Source: Lycorma delicatula (lineage: Eukaryota > Arthropoda > Insecta > Hemiptera > Fulgoridae). From it: 64,000 nt of DNA. The stretch covers positions 152,378,575-152,442,574 of the forward strand of contig NC_134455.1 of NCBI RefSeq assembly GCF_047948215.1. The letters run 5' to 3'. Below are positions 59,975 to 64,000 of this stretch, piece by piece. Position numbers and translations under genes: made by a program. Positions within the stretch are counted from its first letter, which is position 1. Each line of letters starts with the position of its first letter. The notes below the pieces were generated by a model, which was not told the DNA's origin, ran no database searches, and saw nothing but the letters and a program-made list of their open reading frames with translations.

Positions 59975-62900
59975 TACAGGACACAATAATAAGCAGTACC
60001 AGAGTTCTTATTACTCTCATTGTTTAAAGTTACACTTATTCTTATACCAGTAATGTTAATACAGTAGTTACTATATTCTCATACGCTGTAACATTATAGT
60101 ATATTTACATTATATTACTCACTTGTGTTACTGAATGTTTTTTTTTTAGATTATGGCTAGTAAATGTAAAATCTTTTCTGATGAAAGAAATTAAAATTTG
60201 TTGTGCATTAGAAGAGGAGAAAATATTATGCTAAATATCAGCAAACTGATATTTAGCATAATTTTAATTTGGCTTTCTTTACAATAGGACCAATATGGAG
60301 CAACAGGAAAAATTACAGAAGGCATAGCAAGATTCAATACTACTTGAATGGTCTTATGTGCTATTGTCCTAACAGGTGATCCTCAATTTTCCTTAAATTT
60401 TCTTGTGTGATAAGTTCTACGTGTAATTGAATTGTTTCTGAAATTTATTTACATTATTTCTTGATTAACAACATCCAGAAGCTAACTGGAACTACATGAG
60501 ACACATGCACATCCAGCGTAACAGCAACATTCTTCTAACAAATCAGCAGCTATAGTTTCGTAGCGGAAGTTGATTAAGCAGAAATATAAACTAGACTAGT
60601 GCTTTTATTGCAGTTAATAATTGGTGCGAATTGTCAACAGACAGAAATCCTTCCTGCATTAGCATTGTTTGGATTTGTATTTTAAGTGGTACCTAATGGC
60701 GGAAACATGTTATGAGCAACTATTTCATAAAGATAATGAAGATATTAGAAAGCTATTAGAAATTTCTGTTCACCATCAATCAACAGCTAACATAAATAAA
60801 TATCAGAAAATATTTCAATTTTATGTACAACTTATGAAGGCAATCATATGATGCACTTTAAAGAAAAATTCAGTTGCATGAGCACATTGTTTATTTTAGA
60901 CAAAAAAAAAAATCACTATAAATTACTATTTCCTAATTCCAATAGTTACATAAAATAACTATTGTGCTGATAAATACAATACATAGAGAGCAAATAAAGT
61001 ATTACATAATTATGACCGTCCCAGCATCAAAGTGAAACATATTATCTAGAATGACAAACACAGCATGATGTATTAGTTTTTAGAATTTGTATTTTATGCT
61101 CATTCTTAAAATGAAAACTTTTAATAAAAGTTAGCTCACATAATAAAATAACTTTAACTCACATAATAAAATCTAGAATTCTTAAGGAATAAACATTTTT
61201 TCTCTAGAATAACAAAATCCTATAGTTTCATGTAAATTCTTTATATTTCAAAAATATTTCAATAAAACCTTAGGCTGCAAAAACTGTTTGGATTAATGAA
61301 CTGATTTTGTTTGGTAGATGTTTAAATTTGGAAATCTAAAAAAAAAATGCAACTGCTTACTTTCAACCTTAACCAATATTTGTTTTCCGGTTATTATACT
61401 GAAGGTGTCAGAAGTATGTAACTTAAGGATTTGATAGAGAAAATGATCCTTTCCTTTCCTTTTTTTCCTTTCTTTTTTTTTTAAATACATGATAATTCAA
61501 ATGTAAGCGTTATCCTTCGTGGTGGATGTTATAAAACTAAATAATGTGATTTTACCTTTATTTTTCAGGTTTGTTTTTATCTTATCTTAACATTTTATGA
61601 CAAAAAGCTATCCATTATTTATTTTATTTATCCATTAGTATTTATTTGTTTATACTTCACACAAGAACAGCCAAATCAACATAAGACAATAAACAGGATA
61701 AATATATTCAAGTCTTACTAAAATATAGGCTAACTTAATTATTCGTATGCAACATAATTTCCAAAAACATACTCCCACAAACAAGCTGTGAGCATATAAA
61801 ATAATTCACCAATAAAACATAAATTATATTCATAGAGAATCCTACCTTCCTACAAATGAAAAATGAATGATTTAAATAAACTAAGAAAGCCCATTAAATT
61901 TTTAACAATTTTGCAGAAAGGAGATATTTTATAGAAGGTACTGTTTTACATAATTGTGCTCCACTACATTATTTTAAATAAATAAAATTTCTACTGTGCA
62001 TAGATTAGCTTTTTGCTATGTTCAGTTTGAATCCTGTTTTGTCAACAATTTGATTAATGTAAGATATATCTGCTACTGTTTTTAAAAAAGTATTTTATAC
62101 TAATGATGGGGAAAAAACCACTCCTGATCCTCTGTGAGAAGAAAAACTTTACATAAGAAGATTAAAGGAAAAAATTCAAGACTTTAATATAAATAAAAAT
62201 TATATTAACAAAATAAAAAGTTTTGTCCCTAATGTTCAGAACATTATATGACGTTCAGAATAACTCATGGAGGTTAAGAATAAAAAAATGAATTCATGAA
62301 AAACAAAAAAATGTTGAAACAGATATGTTACATCATTTAGAAGTACTTTCACTAAACAACTATATCATCTATTTCATAAATAAATAAACAGGATAATTGA
62401 AATAAGACTGCTGTTAAAATTTGAAAATCATTAGGAAAAAGATGTAAGTAAATATTACTAATTACTACATAAAGATGACTCAAAGAAATTTGCAGAAAAA
62501 ATGGATAGATTATAAAAGATCTGTTATAATAAATTTAATAATTTTAAAAATAAAACAGAAATTAAGGTATCAAATAAACCAAAAAATTAAAATTTCAGTG
62601 AAACATATGGTATACTGAGAAATAGGTTGAGTTAAGGGATTTATGATACTTTGTTTAGTTTTATAACTAAAACTCCCAAGCAGGGAGTAGAAGACAGTCA
62701 AATCTGAAGTCTAATCTCCACTGTCATGATGCAATATACATTAAGAACCAAACAGGTTTTTCAAAGTGAATGTTGAATTAAATTATTGATTATTAATATC
62801 CTGTTAGCATTGGTTGTGACTGATACCTTTCAGATAATGAGAATACTTAGCAGGAGTAACAGTCAACAGTGGATATTTTATAATGAATGCCTTCAAGTCC

Positions 62901-63290
62901 AAGATACCCATTTGGGAGCAACTTTATACTACCTACTAAAGGTATACAATCACATAACCCATGACAGCAGAAGAGAAGAGAAATGGGCTTAATGAATCTG
63001 TATATACCAATGCGTAAAGCAGTTATAAGTTAATTCAACTGGTTCAGTATTTGACTTATTTTCATCTAAAATTTAACAGTATTTCGATGTAATGAATATT
63101 TCAATTATAAATAAGAAATATTTCATACACTGAAATTTATGCATTCCATTCAACATACATATAAATATATGCTCAGCTGATTTTTATTTATGCCTTTTTT
63201 ATTGATTATTTATTAAGATTTAACACTGTATTATTTCATGTTTCTAATGTTTAAAAAAAAAAAATAATAAATATAAATGAAAATAAATAA
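59975..63290. other. AT-rich stretch, no convincing gene
   Basis: No recognised element. The frame starting at the ATG at 60696 (MAETCYEQLFHKDNEDIRKL..., ends 60851) has a more protein-like composition than its neighbours but no donor I trust and no family match. It is recorded here only as a possible small or partial gene. Confidence 0.35.
60225..60262. repeat. Perfect palindrome, 17-bp arms
   Basis: ATTATGCTAAATATCAG, loop CAAA, CTGATATTTAGCATAAT. No ORF is adjacent. Confidence 0.92.
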
Positions 63291-63350
63291 AAATACGTAA
63301 ACATGTTGCGTGAACTCGGCTCCTGATGATTCACTCGGCTCCATCTACAC

Positions 63351-63385
63351 TATATAAGCTGGCTCCCCACTAGATTCAGTCAGTC
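63351..63385 (+). promoter_or_regulatory. TATA plus initiator core promoter
   Basis: TATATAAG at 63351-63358 is followed by the insect initiator TTCAGTCAGT, with its A at 63378, about 27 bases downstream, the canonical spacing. The flanks are unusually GC-rich for this region (CTCGGCTCC twice upstream; CTGTCTCTGACCATCAGTCT downstream). The unit it drives would run off the right edge. It could be a gene or the LTR of a retrotransposon. Confidence 0.5.
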
Positions 63386-63862
63386 TGTCTCTGACCATCA
63401 GTCTCTCTGATCACAGTCACTCTTGTCTCGTCTAGTCTATTCTCAATCTATCATTTGAAGACTTATATTGTTCAGTCAAGATTTACACATCATATAGTAC
63501 ACAAGTACATACATTAAATTATATATATTTTTCAACAATTTGTTAAGCTGTCTTTGTGAACATTTCGTTTGTAAGGTACATTTCATTTTTTGTTTCGCAT
63601 GTTTAAAGATTTTATAAGTTTTCTTGTTAAAAAGTGTATGTTTCAATTAACTCTGAAAGTATCTTTTGTTATGTTATTGTACCTATGAATCTTTGTTATG
63701 TGAACTCTTCGAACATTCTTTATGTTTAATACTTATGAATCTATGTTGTATGTCAAAAATCCTTTAAACATTATGTTTGTGATTCTTCTTTTCTATAATT
63801 GTATGATAAAATATTAAACTCAAAGAAATTTTTGTAGACATATATAAAACCCACGATTGTAA

Positions 63863-64000
63863 GATTACATCCTGCGTAAGTGAATATCAAGATACTAATG
63901 TTTTTCATCCTACAGTAATCGTCTGTTAAACTTTCTATTATGATAGTCCAGATTACATTCTGTGCCAGTGAGTATCAAGATATTGTTTTTCATTATCAAA
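63863..64000 (+). repeat. Imperfect direct repeat downstream of the promoter
   Basis: GATTACATCCTGCGTAAGTG (63863 on) and GATTACATTCTGTGCCAGTG (about 63952 on), each followed by A-TATCAAGATA and TTTTTCAT. Period about 89 bp; the second copy is cut by the window end. Confidence 0.7.

Overview
This is a piece of an animal nuclear genome, AT-rich, with long introns and many decayed transposable elements. The single recognisable host gene encodes a tyrosine kinase with the order SH2, ankyrin repeats, SH2, which is the Shark/HTK16 layout known from insects and other invertebrates. Together with the mariner, R1-like and I-like elements this points to an insect. A hemipteran is my best guess from the repeat types, but that is inference.

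Region 1-40.2 kb: the Shark-like gene lies on the minus strand. Its first coding exon is at 37.7 kb. Seven coding exons with matching splice phases (76, 141, 165, 185, 88, 159 and 203 nt) encode 339 codons, ending inside the second SH2 domain at 1060. The rest of that domain and the kinase lie beyond the left edge. A possible promoter and noncoding first exon lie near 40.2 kb. The introns hold mobile-element remains: a Tigger/pogo relic (5.8 kb), several Tc1/mariner relics (7.7-10.3, 13.7, 17-18.3, 21, 27.1-28.5, 33.7 and 38 kb), LINE fragments (11.6, 12.1 and 34-36.6 kb), a foldback element (16.3 kb) and tandem or dispersed duplications.

The most unusual object is at 8034-9966. A DNA element with long terminal inverted repeats and a TTA target duplication sits inside a dead mariner. 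It carries a decayed ORF that I recognise as a conserved but uncharacterised arthropod protein family, with an N-terminal zinc-binding region and a C-terminal FHQ motif.

Region 40.2-60 kb is almost all transposon. It contains tRNA-derived SINEs, R1-clade LINE fragments in non-collinear order (42-45.2 kb), two short TIR elements (44.5 and 47.3 kb), a nearly complete I-like LINE that has lost most of its endonuclease (about 47.6-53.5 kb), and the 5' half of another R1-like LINE (56.2-60 kb) split by a mariner at 57.5 kb.

Region 60-64 kb is AT-rich and mostly empty. It has a perfect short palindrome and, at 63.35 kb, a TATA plus initiator promoter on the plus strand whose gene or LTR element would continue beyond the window.
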